From Stenotrophomonas indicatrix (lineage in GTDB: Bacteria; Pseudomonadota; Gammaproteobacteria; Xanthomonadales; Xanthomonadaceae), in contig NZ_PEJS01000001.1 in NCBI RefSeq assembly GCF_002750975.1, positions 434,001 through 498,000 of the forward strand: a stretch of DNA of 64,000 nt, in the 5' to 3' direction. The notes below the pieces were generated by a model that had not been told where the DNA came from, searched no databases, and saw only the letters and a list, made by a program, of their open reading frames with translations. A program made the position numbers and the translations under genes. Below are positions 23,585 to 34,282 of the stretch, piece by piece. Position 1 is the stretch's first letter. Each line of letters begins with the position of its first letter.

Positions 23585-24373
23585 CTATTCTTCGACCGGA
23601 AAATCCTCGATAGGCATCAGCACGTCGTAGTGCTCGCGATGCAGCTTGCCCTTCAGTTTCGGCAGCTCGGGCAAAGGCACATCCACCCGCGTGTCCGGCA
23701 GCCGGTCCAGCAGATTGCGGACCAGAGTCAGGCGACCCAGCCGCTGGTCGTTGAAATCCACCAGCGTCCACGGCGCACCGTCGCGATGGGTCGCGCGCAG
23801 CATCGCCTCGCGCGCTTCGGTGTACGCGCTGTACTTGCTGCGCGACTTCAGATCCACCGGCGACAGCTTCCACCCCTTCAACGGATCAAGATGGCGTTCG
23901 GCGAAACGCTTCTCCTGCTGCTCCTGGTCCACGCACAGCCAGTACTTGAACAGCAGGATGCCGTCATCCACCAGCAGTTGTTCGAACACCGGTGCCTGAT
24001 GCAGGAACTGCTGGTACTCGGTCTCGCTGCAGTAGCCCATCACCCGTTCCACGCCCGCGCGGTTGTACCAGCTGCGGTCCATCAGCACGATCTCGCCGGC
24101 GGCCGGCAGATGCGTGGCGTAGCGCTGGAAATACCATTGCGTGGCTTCGCGGTCGGTGGGCTTGGGCAACGCCACCACCCTGCATTGGCGTGGGTTGAGG
24201 TGCTGGCTGATGGCCTGGATCGCACCGCCCTTGCCGGCGGTATCGCGTCCTTCGAACAGCACCAGCAGGCGTTGCCCGCTGTGCTGCACCCAGCGTGCCA
24301 TCGCCGTCAGTTCCAGCTGCAGCGGCTGCAGCAGTTCGTCGTATTCCTTGCGCTTGAGCTTGGCCATCGTCAT
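23585..24373 (-). CDS. ppk2: Polyphosphate kinase 2 family protein
   Basis: The 262-residue product has Walker A FEGRDTAGKGG, Walker B-like VLMDRSWYNRAGVERVMGYC, the lid SETEYQQFLHQAPVFEQLLVDDGILLFKYWL, and LDPLKGWKLSPVDLKSRSKYSAYTEAREAML. These are the PPK2 motifs of the single-domain class that phosphorylates nucleoside diphosphates from polyphosphate. The start is ATG at 24373 or the in-frame ATG at 24367 (MAKLKRKEYDEL). No ppk1 or ppx lies nearby. Nucleotide preference (ADP or GDP) is not deduced. Confidence 0.94.
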   Translation of the reverse strand: MTMAKLKRKEYDELLQPLQLELTAMARWVQHSGQRLLVLFEGRDTAGKGGAIQAISQHLNPRQCRVVALPKPTDREATQWYFQRYATHLPAAGEIVLMDRSWYNRAGVERVMGYCSETEYQQFLHQAPVFEQLLVDDGILLFKYWLCVDQEQQEKRFAERHLDPLKGWKLSPVDLKSRSKYSAYTEAREAMLRATHRDGAPWTLVDFNDQRLGRLTLVRNLLDRLPDTRVDVPLPELPKLKGKLHREHYDVLMPIEDFPVEE

Positions 24374-24413
24374 GCCACGCGGGAGGGAAGCCCGAGCGTA
24401 GCGCAGGGCGATG

Positions 24414-26120
24414 TCAGGGCGTGTCGAGGCCCTGCCAGCCCTGTTCGCGGGCCAACTGCTGAAGCAGTGAGGACAGATCGCGCGCGAAGGCCGTCATGTC
24501 GAACAAGCCGCTGCGCTCGCGTGCCTGCGCCAGTTCGGCACGCAGGGCAGCCAGCGCGGCCGGGTCGTTGCCGAGTGCACTGGCGGTGGCGACGAAGGCC
24601 GCATCGTCGGCGACGTTCATGTGCTCCAGCCCCAGATGATGGTTGAGGCTGCCGGCCACGCGCGCGGCGAAGGTAGCGCCGGGGCAGGTCAGCACCGGGC
24701 AGCCGGCCCACAGTGCATCCGATGCGGTGGTGTGCGCGTTGTACGGGTTGGTGTCCAGGAACAGGTCGGCCAGCTGATAGCGGGCCAGATACTGCGGATG
24801 CGGCAGCTTGGCCATGAACACCAGGCGCGCCGGATCCAGTCCTGCAGCCTTGGCGGCGGAACGCAGCCGTGCATCGGCCTGGCCGGGGCCGGACAGCAGC
24901 CACAGCACGCTGCCAGGTACTGCCTGCAGCACCGCGAACGCACGGCCCATGCTGCGCGGGTTGAGTTTGTAACTGTTGTTGAAGCAGCAGAACACCGTGC
25001 CCTGCGCGGGCAGCCCACACGCCGCACGGTCCGGCGCCGGTTCCAGCACGCGGGTGTTGTCGGAGGGCTGGAACGCGCGCGGCAGGCGCAGCACGCGTTC
25101 GCTGTAGTGCGGTTCCAGCGAGGACGGCAGCGCGAAGTCGTCAGCGATCACTGCATCCAGCCACGATGCACCGGAGGTGCCGGGGTAGGCCAGCCAGTTC
25201 AACTGCAGCGGGGCAGGGCGCATCGCCAGTACTTCCGGCGTGCCGCCACCGCCCCAGCCGCGCAGGTCCAGCAGCAGGTCGACGCCCTGTGCACGGATGC
25301 GCGCGGCCGTATCGGCGTGGCGCAATCCCACCACGTCATGCAGCCGGGTAGCGGCCTGCAGGCGTTGGCGGATGCGGCTGCCATCGTCCGCGTTGAGCGC
25401 GAACAGATGCAGTTGCAGGGCCGGGTCGCGGCTCATCTGCTCCAGCAGCGCCACCGTCAGCAATCCGGTGGGATGGGCGCCGAAGCCGTTGGAAAGCAAG
25501 CCCACGCGAAGTGGGCCTCGTTCGCGCAGCTTCGCCGGCGGCAGTGGCCGCACCGATGCCGCCACCGCGGCGGCGCGTGCACGCGCGCAGGCCAGCTGTT
25601 CGGCCGCGCTGGCGTCTTCGCTGAGAAACGCGAAGGGTTCTACTACGCCCTGGCCGGACACCAGTGCACCGCGCACCTGATCGGCCAGCGCATCCACGTC
25701 CTGCCAATCGCACAGGCGACGCTGCCAGGCGAGGCGCTGCGCGGCGATATACGGCTCATCGGGCATCAGTGCATGTGCGCGGCGATAGGCCGCTGATGCA
25801 CCTTCGGCATCGTTGGCATCTTCCAGCGCGTGCCCCAGCCACAACGCGATGCCCGGGTGCTCCGGTGCCAGCGCCGAGGCCTGGCCCAACAGCGTGGCGG
25901 CATCGGCATGCGCTCCTGCCATCCACGCCACCCGGCCGAGCCGGGCAAGCGCTTCAGGATGATTGGGCCGCAGCTGCAGCGCGCGTCGCGCAGCCTGCTC
26001 ACCGGCCGCAATGTCGCCGGCTTCCAGTTCCAGGTCAGCCAGCATCACCCAGGCGACGAAGTCGCCGGGCTGGCGCGTGATCGCCTGCTGCAGTTGCTGC
26101 CGCTGCTGCCAGGCGGACAT
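24414..26120 (-). CDS. TPR O-GlcNAc-transferase-like glycosyltransferase (XcOGT homologue)
   Basis: The 568-residue product has the same length as the Xanthomonas campestris OGT homologue of known structure. N-terminal TPRs (about residues 1-130, for example ARLGRVAWMAGAHADAATLLGQASALAPEHPGI) lead into a GT41/SPINDLY catalytic region. This contains LRVGLLSNGFGAHPTGLL (catalytic-site His at about 216), DLLLDLRGWGGGGTPEVLAMRPAPLQLNWLAYPGTSG, and CCFNNSYKLNPRSMGRAF, whose Lys corresponds to the UDP-binding Lys of OGT. LFLDTNPYNAHTTASDALWAGCPVLT and FAARVAGSLNHHLGL follow. The start lies 5 bp after prfA, so it joins the hemA-prfA operon. Acceptor and sugar donor are unknown. Confidence 0.93.
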   Translation of the reverse strand: MSAWQQRQQLQQAITRQPGDFVAWVMLADLELEAGDIAAGEQAARRALQLRPNHPEALARLGRVAWMAGAHADAATLLGQASALAPEHPGIALWLGHALEDANDAEGASAAYRRAHALMPDEPYIAAQRLAWQRRLCDWQDVDALADQVRGALVSGQGVVEPFAFLSEDASAAEQLACARARAAAVAASVRPLPPAKLRERGPLRVGLLSNGFGAHPTGLLTVALLEQMSRDPALQLHLFALNADDGSRIRQRLQAATRLHDVVGLRHADTAARIRAQGVDLLLDLRGWGGGGTPEVLAMRPAPLQLNWLAYPGTSGASWLDAVIADDFALPSSLEPHYSERVLRLPRAFQPSDNTRVLEPAPDRAACGLPAQGTVFCCFNNSYKLNPRSMGRAFAVLQAVPGSVLWLLSGPGQADARLRSAAKAAGLDPARLVFMAKLPHPQYLARYQLADLFLDTNPYNAHTTASDALWAGCPVLTCPGATFAARVAGSLNHHLGLEHMNVADDAAFVATASALGNDPAALAALRAELAQARERSGLFDMTAFARDLSSLLQQLAREQGWQGLDTP

Positions 26121-26125
26121 GCTGG

Positions 26126-27208
26126 TCAGCCCGCCGAAAGCTGGGCCAGGGCGTCGACCTGGTGCTCGTGGCTCAATCGCTGCAGCAGCGGATCGAGATC
26201 GCCGGCCAGTACGTTGGGCAGGTCGTACAGGGTCAGCCCTTCCACGCGGTGATCGGTGATCCGGCCCTGCGGGAAGTTGTAGGTACGGATGCGCTGGCTG
26301 CGGTCGCCGCTGCCAACCTGCAGGCGCCGAGATTCGGCTTGCGCTGCGTCGTGGCGCTGGCGCTCGGCATCGAGCAGCTGCGCCTTCAGGCGTTTCATCG
26401 CCTTGTCCCGGTTGGCGTGCTGGCTGCGTTCGGTCTGGCACTCCACCACCACGCCGCTGGGCACGTGGGTGATGCGGATCGCCGACTCGGTCTTGTTGAC
26501 GTGCTGGCCACCGGCGCCGGAGGAGCGGTAGGTATCAATCCTCAGGTCAGCCGGGTTGATGACGATCTCATCGACTTCGTCGGCTTCCGGGATGATCGCC
26601 ACGGTGGCCGCCGAGGTGTGGATGCGGCCCTGCGATTCGGTGGCCGGCACACGCTGCACGCGGTGGGTGCCCGATTCGAATTTCAGGCGCGAGAACGCGC
26701 CCCGGCCGACCACGCGCGCCACCACTTCCTTGTAGCCGCCATGTTCGCCGGGGTTGTCCGATTCGATCTCGACCTTCCAGCCCTGTCGCTCGGCGTAGCG
26801 GGCATACATGCGGAACAGGTCGCCAGCGAAGATCGCCGCCTCGTCGCCGCCGGTGCCGGCGCGCACTTCCAGGAACAGGTTGCCTTCATCGCGCGGGTCG
26901 CGCGGCACCAGCAGTAGTGCCAGCTCCTGCTCCAGGTCCTGCAGGCGGGCCTGGGCGGCGGCGATCTCCTCGTCGGCCAGTTCGCGCAGGTCCGGATCGG
27001 TGCGCATGCTTTCGGCCGCGGCCAGGTCGGCCTTGGCACGCACTTCATCGGCCAGCGCGGTGGCGATCGGTTCGAGCTGGGAAAACTCACGCGAAAGATC
27101 GCGGAAGCGCGCGTTGTTGGCGACCACCTCCGGTTCGGCGAGCAGACGTTCCAGTTCTTCGCGGCGCTCGGCCAGCGCTTCCAACTTACGGCGCAGGGTC
27201 GGCGTCAT
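26126..27208 (-). CDS. prfA: Peptide chain release factor 1
   Basis: The 360-residue protein recognises UAA and UAG and triggers peptide release. The codon-reading tripeptide PAT is at 188-190, in the position of the RF1 PxT motif, and the catalytic GGQ is at 233-235 in [23 protein letters not shown]. The ATG at 27208 lies 23 bp inside the end of hemA, an overlap also seen in relatives. The long N-terminal helical domain and the [13 protein letters not shown] segment are complete. Confidence 0.97.
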   Translation of the reverse strand: MTPTLRRKLEALAERREELERLLAEPEVVANNARFRDLSREFSQLEPIATALADEVRAKADLAAAESMRTDPDLRELADEEIAAAQARLQDLEQELALLLVPRDPRDEGNLFLEVRAGTGGDEAAIFAGDLFRMYARYAERQGWKVEIESDNPGEHGGYKEVVARVVGRGAFSRLKFESGTHRVQRVPATESQGRIHTSAATVAIIPEADEVDEIVINPADLRIDTYRSSGAGGQHVNKTESAIRITHVPSGVVVECQTERSQHANRDKAMKRLKAQLLDAERQRHDAAQAESRRLQVGSGDRSQRIRTYNFPQGRITDHRVEGLTLYDLPNVLAGDLDPLLQRLSHEHQVDALAQLSAG

Positions 27209-28469
27209 CGGTTCTCACAGGTGGGTGGTGGTAACCCGGCGCAGCCGGGAACAGGCGCTCGGCGGCGCGGGTCAGGTCGGCGTCGCCGCTGAGCGCGGCC
27301 GCGCGCAGGGCGGCGGTCGGCGGGTGCAGCAGGCGGTTGGTCAATCCATGGGCAAGCAGTTCCAGCACTTCGTCGGCCGGCTTGCCGTTGGCCAGCTGCT
27401 GGCGCGCGCGCTCCAGCAGGTCGGCACGGGTGGCCTCGCCGAAAGCGCGCAGTTGCCGCAGCGGTGCCTGGTGGGCACTGGCCTGCAGGGTTTCGACGAA
27501 GCGCGAGACCTGCAGGTCGATGATCGTCTCGGCTTCGGCGGCCGCCTCGCGGCGGCTGCGGCGGTTGTCTTCCACCGCGCGCTCGAGGTCGTCCACGGTA
27601 TACAGGAACGCATCGTTGAGACTGGCAACGTCGGCTTCGATGTCGCGCGGCACGGCCAGGTCGAACAGCAGCATCGGCTTGTGCCGGCGTGCGCGCAGGG
27701 CGTTGGCCACTGCAGCACGGTGGATCACCGGTTCGCGGGCGGCGGTGGCCGAGAACACCACATCGGCCTCGGCCAGGTGACGCTCAAGTTCGGTCAGCGG
27801 CAGCGCCACACCGCCATGGCGGCTGGCCAGTTCCTGCGCATGGGCGAGGGTGCGGTTGGCGATCAGCAGCCGCCGCACCTTGCCTTCGCTGAGGTGGCGT
27901 GCGGCCAGCTCGATGGTCTCGCCGGCGCCGACCAGCAGCACGGTGGAATCGTCAAGGCGGGCAAATGCATTCTGCGCCAGGCGCACCGCTGCCGAGGCCA
28001 CCGATACCGGGTTGGCACCGACCTGGGTATCGGTACGCGCGCGCTTGGCCACCGAGAACGTCTGCTGGAACAGGCGGTCAAGGCGTTGGCCGAGCAGGCC
28101 GTGGTCGCGCGCGGTCGACCAGGCGTCCTTCACCTGGCCCAGGATCTGCGGCTCACCCAGCACCATTGAATCCAGCCCCGTCGCCACCCGGAACAGGTGG
28201 CGCACGGCATCGGCATCGGCGTGCTGGTACAGGTAGCCCTGCAGGTCGCCAGCCTGGCTCTGCAGCCACTGGTCCAGCGCCTGCGCGGACTCGGCCACGG
28301 CATACAGCTCGGTGCGGTTGCAGGTGGACAGCAGCACCGCCTCGGCGATCTGCGGGGTATCGCGCAGCGAACCGAGCGCGCGCGGCAACGCGTCACCGGC
28401 GAAGGCTGCGCGTTCGCGCAGTTCCACCGGTGCGGTCTGGTGATTCAGTCCGAGCACCCACAGGGTCAT
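27186..28469 (-). CDS. hemA: Glutamyl-tRNA reductase
   Basis: The 427-residue enzyme makes glutamate-1-semialdehyde, the first step of C5 tetrapyrrole synthesis. It has the N-terminal signature [16 protein letters not shown], the thioester Cys50 in [30 protein letters not shown], and an NADPH domain with [16 protein letters not shown] and ANRT. The C-terminal dimerisation helix is present. It is divergent from the TPR gene with only 54 bp between the starts. The order hemA-prfA is conserved in gammaproteobacteria, usually followed by prmC; here the OGT homologue follows instead. Confidence 0.97.
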   Translation of the reverse strand: MTLWVLGLNHQTAPVELRERAAFAGDALPRALGSLRDTPQIAEAVLLSTCNRTELYAVAESAQALDQWLQSQAGDLQGYLYQHADADAVRHLFRVATGLDSMVLGEPQILGQVKDAWSTARDHGLLGQRLDRLFQQTFSVAKRARTDTQVGANPVSVASAAVRLAQNAFARLDDSTVLLVGAGETIELAARHLSEGKVRRLLIANRTLAHAQELASRHGGVALPLTELERHLAEADVVFSATAAREPVIHRAAVANALRARRHKPMLLFDLAVPRDIEADVASLNDAFLYTVDDLERAVEDNRRSRREAAAEAETIIDLQVSRFVETLQASAHQAPLRQLRAFGEATRADLLERARQQLANGKPADEVLELLAHGLTNRLLHPPTAALRAAALSGDADLTRAAERLFPAAPGYHHPPVRTDDADPAP

Positions 28470-28523
28470 TGTTCAGTTGCTTGCGATAAGCTGCTGGCCA
28501 TTGGACGACATTTTAAGGCCCCG

Positions 28524-30218
28524 ATGCCGACGATGCCCGCATTGATTCGCATCCCCAGTGTTCTGCTGCTGTCTCTGGCCTGTGCGCAGGCCCTGGCGGC
28601 GGTGCCCGCCAAGGCGCCTGCACGGCCTGCGGTGACTGAGGAACTGGCGCTGGAGCCGGTGCTGGCCGGCGAGTTCGCCCTGCAGGCGGGCAAGCTGGCC
28701 GAGGCCGCGCGCTGGTACCTGCAGGCGGCCCAGCAGACCGACGGCGACGCCGGTCTGGCCGAGCGGGCGACCCGTATCGCCATGCTGGCCAACGAAGATG
28801 GCGCCGCGGCCAAGGGCCTGGCCCTGTGGCAGCAGCGTGCGCCGCGCTCATTGGCGATGCGCAGCGCAGCCGGTGCGCTGGCGATGCGCCAGGGCGATGT
28901 GAAGGCTGCGCGCAGCGAGCTTCAGGCCTTGTTGCAGGACCCGGGGGATGAGGGCTGGAAGTTCGCCCTGGGCGCCTTGATCGGCGGTGGCCGCGATCCG
29001 GCCGTGCCGGCCCAGGTGCTGGGCGAGCTGGTCGATGCCAACGCCATTCCCCAGAAGATCGAGGCCTGGCAGGAGTTTGGACGCCTTGCACTGCGCATGG
29101 AGAAGCCCGAGCTGGCACGGCGCATGATCGATGAGGTGGTCAAGCGCTTCCCCGAGGAGCCACGCGTGGCGTTGCTGCGCGCCAGCCAGCTGCAGCAGGC
29201 CGGCCAGACCGACCAGGCGCTGTCGCTGCTGCATGGGGTGGAGCCGAAGACCCGTCAGGACCCGGAGCTGCGCAACGCGGTGGCCATCGCCTATGACAGC
29301 CTCGGCCAGCCGGCAGCGGCCGAGCGCGTGCTGGCGGTCGGTCCCCAGGATGTGCAGACGTGGGGCATGCGCGCTTCGCTGCTGGCCAAGCAGGGCGACA
29401 AGGCCGCGCTGTCCAATCTGTACAACGAACTGTCGCGGCAGGCGGCCAAGCCGGACCCGGCGCAGCGCCTGTTGCTGGGCAAGATCGCCGAGTACCTCAA
29501 GCGCTACCCGGAGGCGGTCAACTGGTATCACAGCGTTCCTGGCGGCGATGAGCTGAATGAAGCGCGCCTGCGCGCGGCCAATGCGCAGGGTCTGGCGGGC
29601 CGGCAGTCGCTGGCGCTGGATGAAGTGCATGCCATCCAGTCCGATGCCAGCGTGGATGACGATGTGCGGCGCGATGCGTATCTGCTGGAAGCCGAGCTGC
29701 GCCAGCGCGCCGACGACCTTCCCGGCGAGATCGACGCACTGGCCCGTGGCCTGGCCGCGTATCCGGACGAAAACGGCCTGTTGTATGCCCGTGCGCTGGC
29801 CTGGGAGCGCCGCGATGACATCGCCCGTGCCGAGGCCGACCTGCGCAAGATCCTGGTGACCGAGCCGGAGAACGTGCCGGCATTGAATGCACTGGGCTAC
29901 ACCCTGGCCGACCGGACCGGTCGCTACCAGGAAGCGCTCGAACTGATCGACCGCGCACGCGTGGCCGAACCGGACAACGCCGCCATCGTCGACAGCTATG
30001 GCTGGGTGCTGTATCGGCTGGGGCGCAACGCCGACGCGCTGGTACAGCTGCGCCGCGCCTGGACGCTGGCCAAGGACCCGGAAATCGCCGCCCACGTAGG
30101 CGAGGTGCTGTGGGTGCTGGGCAAGCACGATGAAGCCCGTCACTTCTTCGAGGAAGCGGCCAGACTCGACCCTGAAAACCGCGCGCTGCTGCGCGCCCGC
30201 GAGAAATTCAACCCATGA
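28524..30218 (+). CDS. Exported tetratricopeptide-repeat protein
   Basis: The 564-residue protein has an N-terminal signal ([18 protein letters not shown]) and at least eight TPR-like helix pairs, for example [58 protein letters not shown] near the end. It occupies the place of Pseudomonas PA4667, between hemA and lolB. The ATG at 28524 is the first in frame after hemA; another is at 28533. It overlaps lolB by 4 bp. A role in envelope assembly is inferred from context only. Confidence 0.88.
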   Translation: MPTMPALIRIPSVLLLSLACAQALAAVPAKAPARPAVTEELALEPVLAGEFALQAGKLAEAARWYLQAAQQTDGDAGLAERATRIAMLANEDGAAAKGLALWQQRAPRSLAMRSAAGALAMRQGDVKAARSELQALLQDPGDEGWKFALGALIGGGRDPAVPAQVLGELVDANAIPQKIEAWQEFGRLALRMEKPELARRMIDEVVKRFPEEPRVALLRASQLQQAGQTDQALSLLHGVEPKTRQDPELRNAVAIAYDSLGQPAAAERVLAVGPQDVQTWGMRASLLAKQGDKAALSNLYNELSRQAAKPDPAQRLLLGKIAEYLKRYPEAVNWYHSVPGGDELNEARLRAANAQGLAGRQSLALDEVHAIQSDASVDDDVRRDAYLLEAELRQRADDLPGEIDALARGLAAYPDENGLLYARALAWERRDDIARAEADLRKILVTEPENVPALNALGYTLADRTGRYQEALELIDRARVAEPDNAAIVDSYGWVLYRLGRNADALVQLRRAWTLAKDPEIAAHVGEVLWVLGKHDEARHFFEEAARLDPENRALLRAREKFNP

Positions 30219-30874
30219 GTGTTTCCACGATCCGGCCACTGCTGCTGGTGGCCGTGACCCTGGCCCTGAGTGCCTGTACCACCGTTGGCCGGCAGAAAAC
30301 GCCGGCGCCGGCCGTAGTCACCACCGTTTCCGCCGAAGCGGCCGCCGCCGAGGCCGCGCGCGTGGACGCGCTGCGATCGGCGTCGGAGTGGAATTTCCAG
30401 GGCCGGGTGGCGGTCAGCAAGGGCAAGGATGGTGGCAGCGGCCGCATCGACTGGAAACAGGAAGGCCAACGCTATGTCGTCGAACTGAGCGCGCCGGTCA
30501 CCCGCCAGAGCTGGAAGTTGAGCGGCGACAGCCATCATGAAGCCGGCCGTCTGGAAGGACTGGCCGGTGGTCCGCGAGACGGTGAAGACGCGCAGGCCCT
30601 GTTGCTGGAAGCCACCGGCTGGGATATTCCGGTCAACCAGCTGCCGGACTGGGTACGCGGCCTGGTCGCCGGCGACAGCGTTGGGCCGGAAAAGATCGAG
30701 CGTGATGCCGATGGCCGTCCGCGGCGCATGCAGCAGATGGGTTGGGTGATCCAGTATCTGGACTGGTACCCGGCCGAAGCCGGGCGTCCGGCCCTGCCGC
30801 GCAGGGTCGAGGCGGTCAATGGTGACGCCAAGGTGCGCCTGCTGGTCGACCAGTGGGGGCAGGGCGCGCCATGA
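30215..30874 (+). CDS. lolB: Outer-membrane lipoprotein receptor LolB
   Basis: The 219-residue lipoprotein has a signal with lipobox LALSAC (Cys21). It accepts lipoproteins from the LolA carrier and inserts them in the outer membrane. Domain features include [46 protein letters not shown] and a C-terminal [10 protein letters not shown] strand. The start overlaps the TPR gene stop, and its own stop overlaps ispE (ATGA), so the three are translationally coupled. Confidence 0.94.
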   Translation: MSVSTIRPLLLVAVTLALSACTTVGRQKTPAPAVVTTVSAEAAAAEAARVDALRSASEWNFQGRVAVSKGKDGGSGRIDWKQEGQRYVVELSAPVTRQSWKLSGDSHHEAGRLEGLAGGPRDGEDAQALLLEATGWDIPVNQLPDWVRGLVAGDSVGPEKIERDADGRPRRMQQMGWVIQYLDWYPAEAGRPALPRRVEAVNGDAKVRLLVDQWGQGAP

Positions 30875-31740
30875 ACGCGCGGGTGGATGACGCGGGCTGG
30901 TCCTGGTGGCCGGCCCCGGCCAAGCTGAACCTGTTCCTGCATATCACCGGCCGCCGTGCCGACGGCTACCACGAGCTGCAGACCGTGTTCCGCCTGCTCG
31001 ACTGGGGCGACCGGATCGGCCTGCGCCTGCGTGAAGACGGCCAGGTGCGGCGGCAGGGCGATGGCCTGGCCGGTGTCGCGGAGGCGGATGATCTGGCGGT
31101 TCGGGCAGCGCGGTTGCTCAAAGAGGTGGCGAATGTCGAGAAAGGTGTCGATATCGTCGTCGAAAAGAATGTTCCTGCGGGCGGCGGTTTCGGCGGCGGT
31201 TCGTCCGATGCGGCCACCGTGCTGGTGGTGCTGAACCGGCTCTGGGGGGCGGGGCTGGACGAAAATACGCTGGCGGCGCTGGGCTTGTGCCTCGGCGCCG
31301 ATGTGCCGGTGTTCGTGCGTGGCCACAACGCCTGGGCCGAGGGGGTGGGCGAGCGGCTGCGGCCGATCACCCTGCCGCAGGCCTGGTATGTGGTGGTCGA
31401 ACCGGGCGTTCATGTGCCGACCCCGCTGCTGTTCGCAGATCCGGATTTGACGCGCGACAGTCCACAGGCGAAAATAGAGGACTTCGCTTCCGGCTTGCTG
31501 GTCGGGAACGTGTTCGAACCGGTGCTGCGCCGCCGTGAGCCTGCCGTCGAGGCGGTGCTTGCTGCGTTGAGCGACATCGGCACGGCACGACTGACCGGTT
31601 CGGGAAGTGGTTGTTTCGTCGAGTTCGATTCGCAGGCTGCCGCCGAGCAGGGACGAGCGAAGTTGTCGAAGGAGTTGCGGGCAAGGGTGGCTGCGGGCGT
31701 TGCACGTTCGCCACTGCTGGATGCACTCGAGCAACACTGA
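30871..31740 (+). CDS. ispE: 4-diphosphocytidyl-2-C-methyl-D-erythritol kinase
   Basis: The 289-residue GHMP kinase of the MEP isoprenoid pathway starts with the substrate motif [27 protein letters not shown]. The ATP loop is [18 protein letters not shown], and the late glycine-rich motif is [12 protein letters not shown]. The ATG at 30871 overlaps the lolB stop (ATGA), which decides it over an in-frame ATG 18 bp earlier. A tRNA-Gln gene starts 11 bp after the stop, so the tRNA may be processed from the same transcript. Confidence 0.96.
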   Translation: MNARVDDAGWSWWPAPAKLNLFLHITGRRADGYHELQTVFRLLDWGDRIGLRLREDGQVRRQGDGLAGVAEADDLAVRAARLLKEVANVEKGVDIVVEKNVPAGGGFGGGSSDAATVLVVLNRLWGAGLDENTLAALGLCLGADVPVFVRGHNAWAEGVGERLRPITLPQAWYVVVEPGVHVPTPLLFADPDLTRDSPQAKIEDFASGLLVGNVFEPVLRRREPAVEAVLAALSDIGTARLTGSGSGCFVEFDSQAAAEQGRAKLSKELRARVAAGVARSPLLDALEQH

Positions 31741-31751
31741 TTCATCAATGC

Positions 31752-31828
31752 AGGGGCGTCGCCAAGAGGCCCAAGGCACCAGGTTTTGATCCTGGCATTC
31801 GGAGGTTCGAATCCTCCCGCCCCTGCCA
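31752..31828 (+). tRNA. tRNA-Gln (anticodon TTG)
   Basis: Acceptor AGGGGCG pairs with CGCCCCT. The anticodon stem is CCAGG/CCTGG with loop TTTTGAT, giving anticodon TTG, and the T arm is GGAGG-TTCGAAT-CCTCC. CCA is encoded at 31826-31828. It sits between ispE and prs, as in many gammaproteobacteria. Confidence 0.97.
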
Positions 31829-31963
31829 ATGCGGCTGCGTCCGCGCCTTCCAGCGCATCACCTGCGCGGGACGTGGGAACAGCCGCGGTGTTGTCAGCAG
31901 CAGGGGCCGACGTGGTCCTTGCCGCTACCGGATCCCCGCCACTCGTCCCCGCCCGAGACAATC

Positions 31964-32926
31964 ATGATGCAAGAGTCCCCGAACCTGCTGGTCTTTTCCG
32001 GCAACGCCAACAAACGTCTGGCGCAGAACATCTGCAAGGAACTGGGAGTCCGCCCGGGCAAGGCGCTGGTCTCGCACTTCTCCGATGGTGAAGTGCAGGT
32101 GGAAATCGAAGAGAACGTCCGCAAGCAGGACGTGTTCGTGATCCAGCCGACCTCGGCGCCGAGCGCGGAAAACCTGATGGAACTGCTGGTGCTGATCGAC
32201 GCGCTCAAGCGCGCATCGGTGGCCAGCGTGACCGCCGTGGTGCCGTACTTCGGCTACTCGCGCCAGGATCGCCGCATGCGTTCCTCGCGCGTGCCGATCA
32301 CCGCCAAGCTGGCGGCGAAGATGTTCAGCACCGCCGGCGCTGATCGCGTGCTGACCGTCGACCTGCACGCCGACCAGATCCAGGGTTTCTTCGATATTCC
32401 GGTCGACAACGTGTATGCCTCGCCGCTGCTGCTGGCCGACATCTGGCGCGCCTACGGCACCGAGAACCTGATCGTGGTGTCGCCGGACGTGGGCGGCGTG
32501 GTCCGCGCCCGTGCAGTGGCCAAGCGCCTGGATGACGCCGATCTGGCGATCATCGACAAGCGCCGTCCGCGCGCCAACGTCTCCACCGTGATGAACATCA
32601 TCGGTGACGTCGAAGGCAAGACCTGCGTGATGGTCGATGACATCGTCGACACCGCCGGCACCCTGTGCGCCGCTGCTGCTGCCCTGAAGGCGCGCGGTGC
32701 GCTGAAGGTCGCCGCCTACTGCACCCACGCGGTGTTGTCGGGCCCGGCGGTGGACAACATCACCAATTCCCAGCTCGATGAGCTGGTGGTGACCGACACC
32801 ATCCCGCTGAAGGACGCCGCGCGGGTGTGCAGCAAGATCCGCCAGCTGAGCGTGGCGGAAATGCTGGCCGAAACGATGCGCCGCATCGCCTTCGGCGAGT
32901 CGGTCAGCTCGCTGTACGTGGATTGA
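31964..32926 (+). CDS. prs: Ribose-phosphate pyrophosphokinase
   Basis: The 320-residue enzyme makes PRPP from ribose 5-phosphate and ATP, feeding nucleotide, His and Trp synthesis. Motifs: [31 protein letters not shown], the flexible loop [40 protein letters not shown], and the PRPP-binding [14 protein letters not shown]. Tandem ATGs at 31964 and 31967 are both possible starts. Between the tRNA and prs (31829-31963) I see no further gene. Confidence 0.96.
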   Translation: MMQESPNLLVFSGNANKRLAQNICKELGVRPGKALVSHFSDGEVQVEIEENVRKQDVFVIQPTSAPSAENLMELLVLIDALKRASVASVTAVVPYFGYSRQDRRMRSSRVPITAKLAAKMFSTAGADRVLTVDLHADQIQGFFDIPVDNVYASPLLLADIWRAYGTENLIVVSPDVGGVVRARAVAKRLDDADLAIIDKRRPRANVSTVMNIIGDVEGKTCVMVDDIVDTAGTLCAAAAALKARGALKVAAYCTHAVLSGPAVDNITNSQLDELVVTDTIPLKDAARVCSKIRQLSVAEMLAETMRRIAFGESVSSLYVD

Positions 32927-33032
32927 TTTTTCGTCCCCGCCGGCAACGGCAGGGACACACCGGGCGCTTCTGGTCGCGGAAGTGCCTTCAACCGCCAAGC
33001 CGCAAGGCAAGGCAACAACCGAGTAGTCGAAA

Positions 33033-33650
33033 ATGTCGAAGACCCATGAAATCAAGGTCACCAAGCGTGAACTGCAGCGTAAGGGTGCGAGCCGCCGCCT
33101 GCGTACCGCTGGTGTGATCCCGGCGATCGTGTACGGCGGCAACGCCGAACCGGTCGCCATCAGCCTGGACCACAACGAAATCTGGCTGGCCCAGCAGAAC
33201 GAGTGGTTCTATGCCTCGATCCTGGACCTGAACCTGGACGGCCAGGTGCAGAAGGTGCTGCTGCGTGACATGCAGCGCCATCCGTACAAGCAGCTGATCA
33301 TGCACCTGGACTTCCTGCGCGTGAACGAGAATGAGAAGCTGACCGCTTCGGTTCCGCTGCACTTCATCAACGAAGACACCTCGCCGGCTGGCAAGGCTGC
33401 CGACGTCGTGGTCGCCCACGAACTGAAGGAAGTGGCCATCAGCTGCCTGCCGAAGGACCTGCCGGAGTCGATCGAAGTCGACCTGGGCGAGCTGAAGGCT
33501 GGCGACGTTGTGTACCTGTCGGACATCAAGCTGCCGAAGGGCGTGGAAATCCCGGCGCTGGCGCTGGGCAAGGACCACGACGACGCCATCGTCACTGCCA
33601 AGCACGGCAAGCAGGATGCTGCCGACGCTGAAGAAGCAGCGGCCGAGTAA
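33033..33650 (+). CDS. rplY: 50S ribosomal protein L25, long (CTC) form
   Basis: The 205-residue protein has an N-terminal 5S-rRNA-binding L25 domain (EIKVTKRELQRKGASRRLRTAGVIPAIVYGG) and the additional CTC C-terminal beta domain (LPKDLPESIEVDLGELKAGDVVYLSDIKLPKGVEIP), with an acidic tail. It sits between prs and pth, as in Pseudomonas. A hairpin follows the stop. Confidence 0.96.
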   Translation: MSKTHEIKVTKRELQRKGASRRLRTAGVIPAIVYGGNAEPVAISLDHNEIWLAQQNEWFYASILDLNLDGQVQKVLLRDMQRHPYKQLIMHLDFLRVNENEKLTASVPLHFINEDTSPAGKAADVVVAHELKEVAISCLPKDLPESIEVDLGELKAGDVVYLSDIKLPKGVEIPALALGKDHDDAIVTAKHGKQDAADAEEAAAE

Positions 33651-33658
33651 TACCCCGC

Positions 33659-33684
33659 GGCGCCTGTCCTTCAGGGCAGGCGCC
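33659..33684 (+). terminator. Hairpin between rplY and pth
   Basis: GGCGCCTGTCC-TTCA-GGGCAGGCGCC has 11-bp arms with one G-T pair and lies 9 bp past the rplY stop. It has no T-run, and pth begins 17 bp later, so it may be an attenuator or an mRNA-stability element rather than a full terminator. Confidence 0.5.
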
Positions 33685-33700
33685 GTATCTGGATGGAACG

Positions 33701-34279
33701 ATGGCAGGATTGCGACTGATCGTCGGTCTGGGCAACCCCGGATCGGAGCACGCCCGGACCCGGCACAATGCCGGGTTTCATTTCGTTGAGGCCCTGGCTG
33801 AAAAAGCCGGTGCACGATGGAACGTGGACAGCAAGTTGTTTGGCGAGACCGCCAAGGTCGACATTGCCGGACAGACCGTGTGGCTGCTCAAGCCGGCCAC
33901 CTTCATGAACCTCAGCGGCAAGTCGGTCACCGCCGCACAGCGGTTCTGGAAGATCGAGCCGGAGGACACCCTGCTGGCCCACGACGAACTGGACCTGGCG
34001 CCCGGCGTGGCGCGCTTGAAGTTCGACGGTGGACACGGTGGCCAGAACGGCCTGCGTGACACCATCCGCCTGCTCGGCCATGGCAGGTTTCACCGCCTGC
34101 GCGTGGGCATCGGCCATCCCGGCCACAAGGACCGCGTGGTGGGCTGGGTGCTGGGACGCCCCTCCAAGGACGATGAAGTACTGATCTCCCGCGCCATCGA
34201 CGATGCGATCGACGTGCTGCCGTTGGCGGTGCAGGGCGATTTCAGCGAAGCGATGAAGCGGCTGCACACCCCGAAATAA
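33701..34279 (+). CDS. pth: Peptidyl-tRNA hydrolase
   Basis: The 192-residue product recycles peptidyl-tRNA released from stalled ribosomes. Motifs: LIVGLGNPGSEHARTRHNAGFHFVEAL, with the catalytic His in NAG context, LLKPATFMNLSGKSV, LLAHDELDLAPGVARLKFDGGHGGQNGLRD and FHRLRVGIGHPGHKDRVVGWVLGRPS. The position between rplY and ychF is standard. The ATG at 33701 follows an out-of-frame ATG at 33693, which is ignored. Confidence 0.97.
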   Translation: MAGLRLIVGLGNPGSEHARTRHNAGFHFVEALAEKAGARWNVDSKLFGETAKVDIAGQTVWLLKPATFMNLSGKSVTAAQRFWKIEPEDTLLAHDELDLAPGVARLKFDGGHGGQNGLRDTIRLLGHGRFHRLRVGIGHPGHKDRVVGWVLGRPSKDDEVLISRAIDDAIDVLPLAVQGDFSEAMKRLHTPK

Positions 34280-34282
34280 CCG

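Noticed and set aside
26121..26441. N-terminal extension of the OGT homologue to position 26441
   Set aside because: It would overlap prfA by more than 300 bp. The ATG at 26120 gives exactly 568 residues, the known length of the family member.
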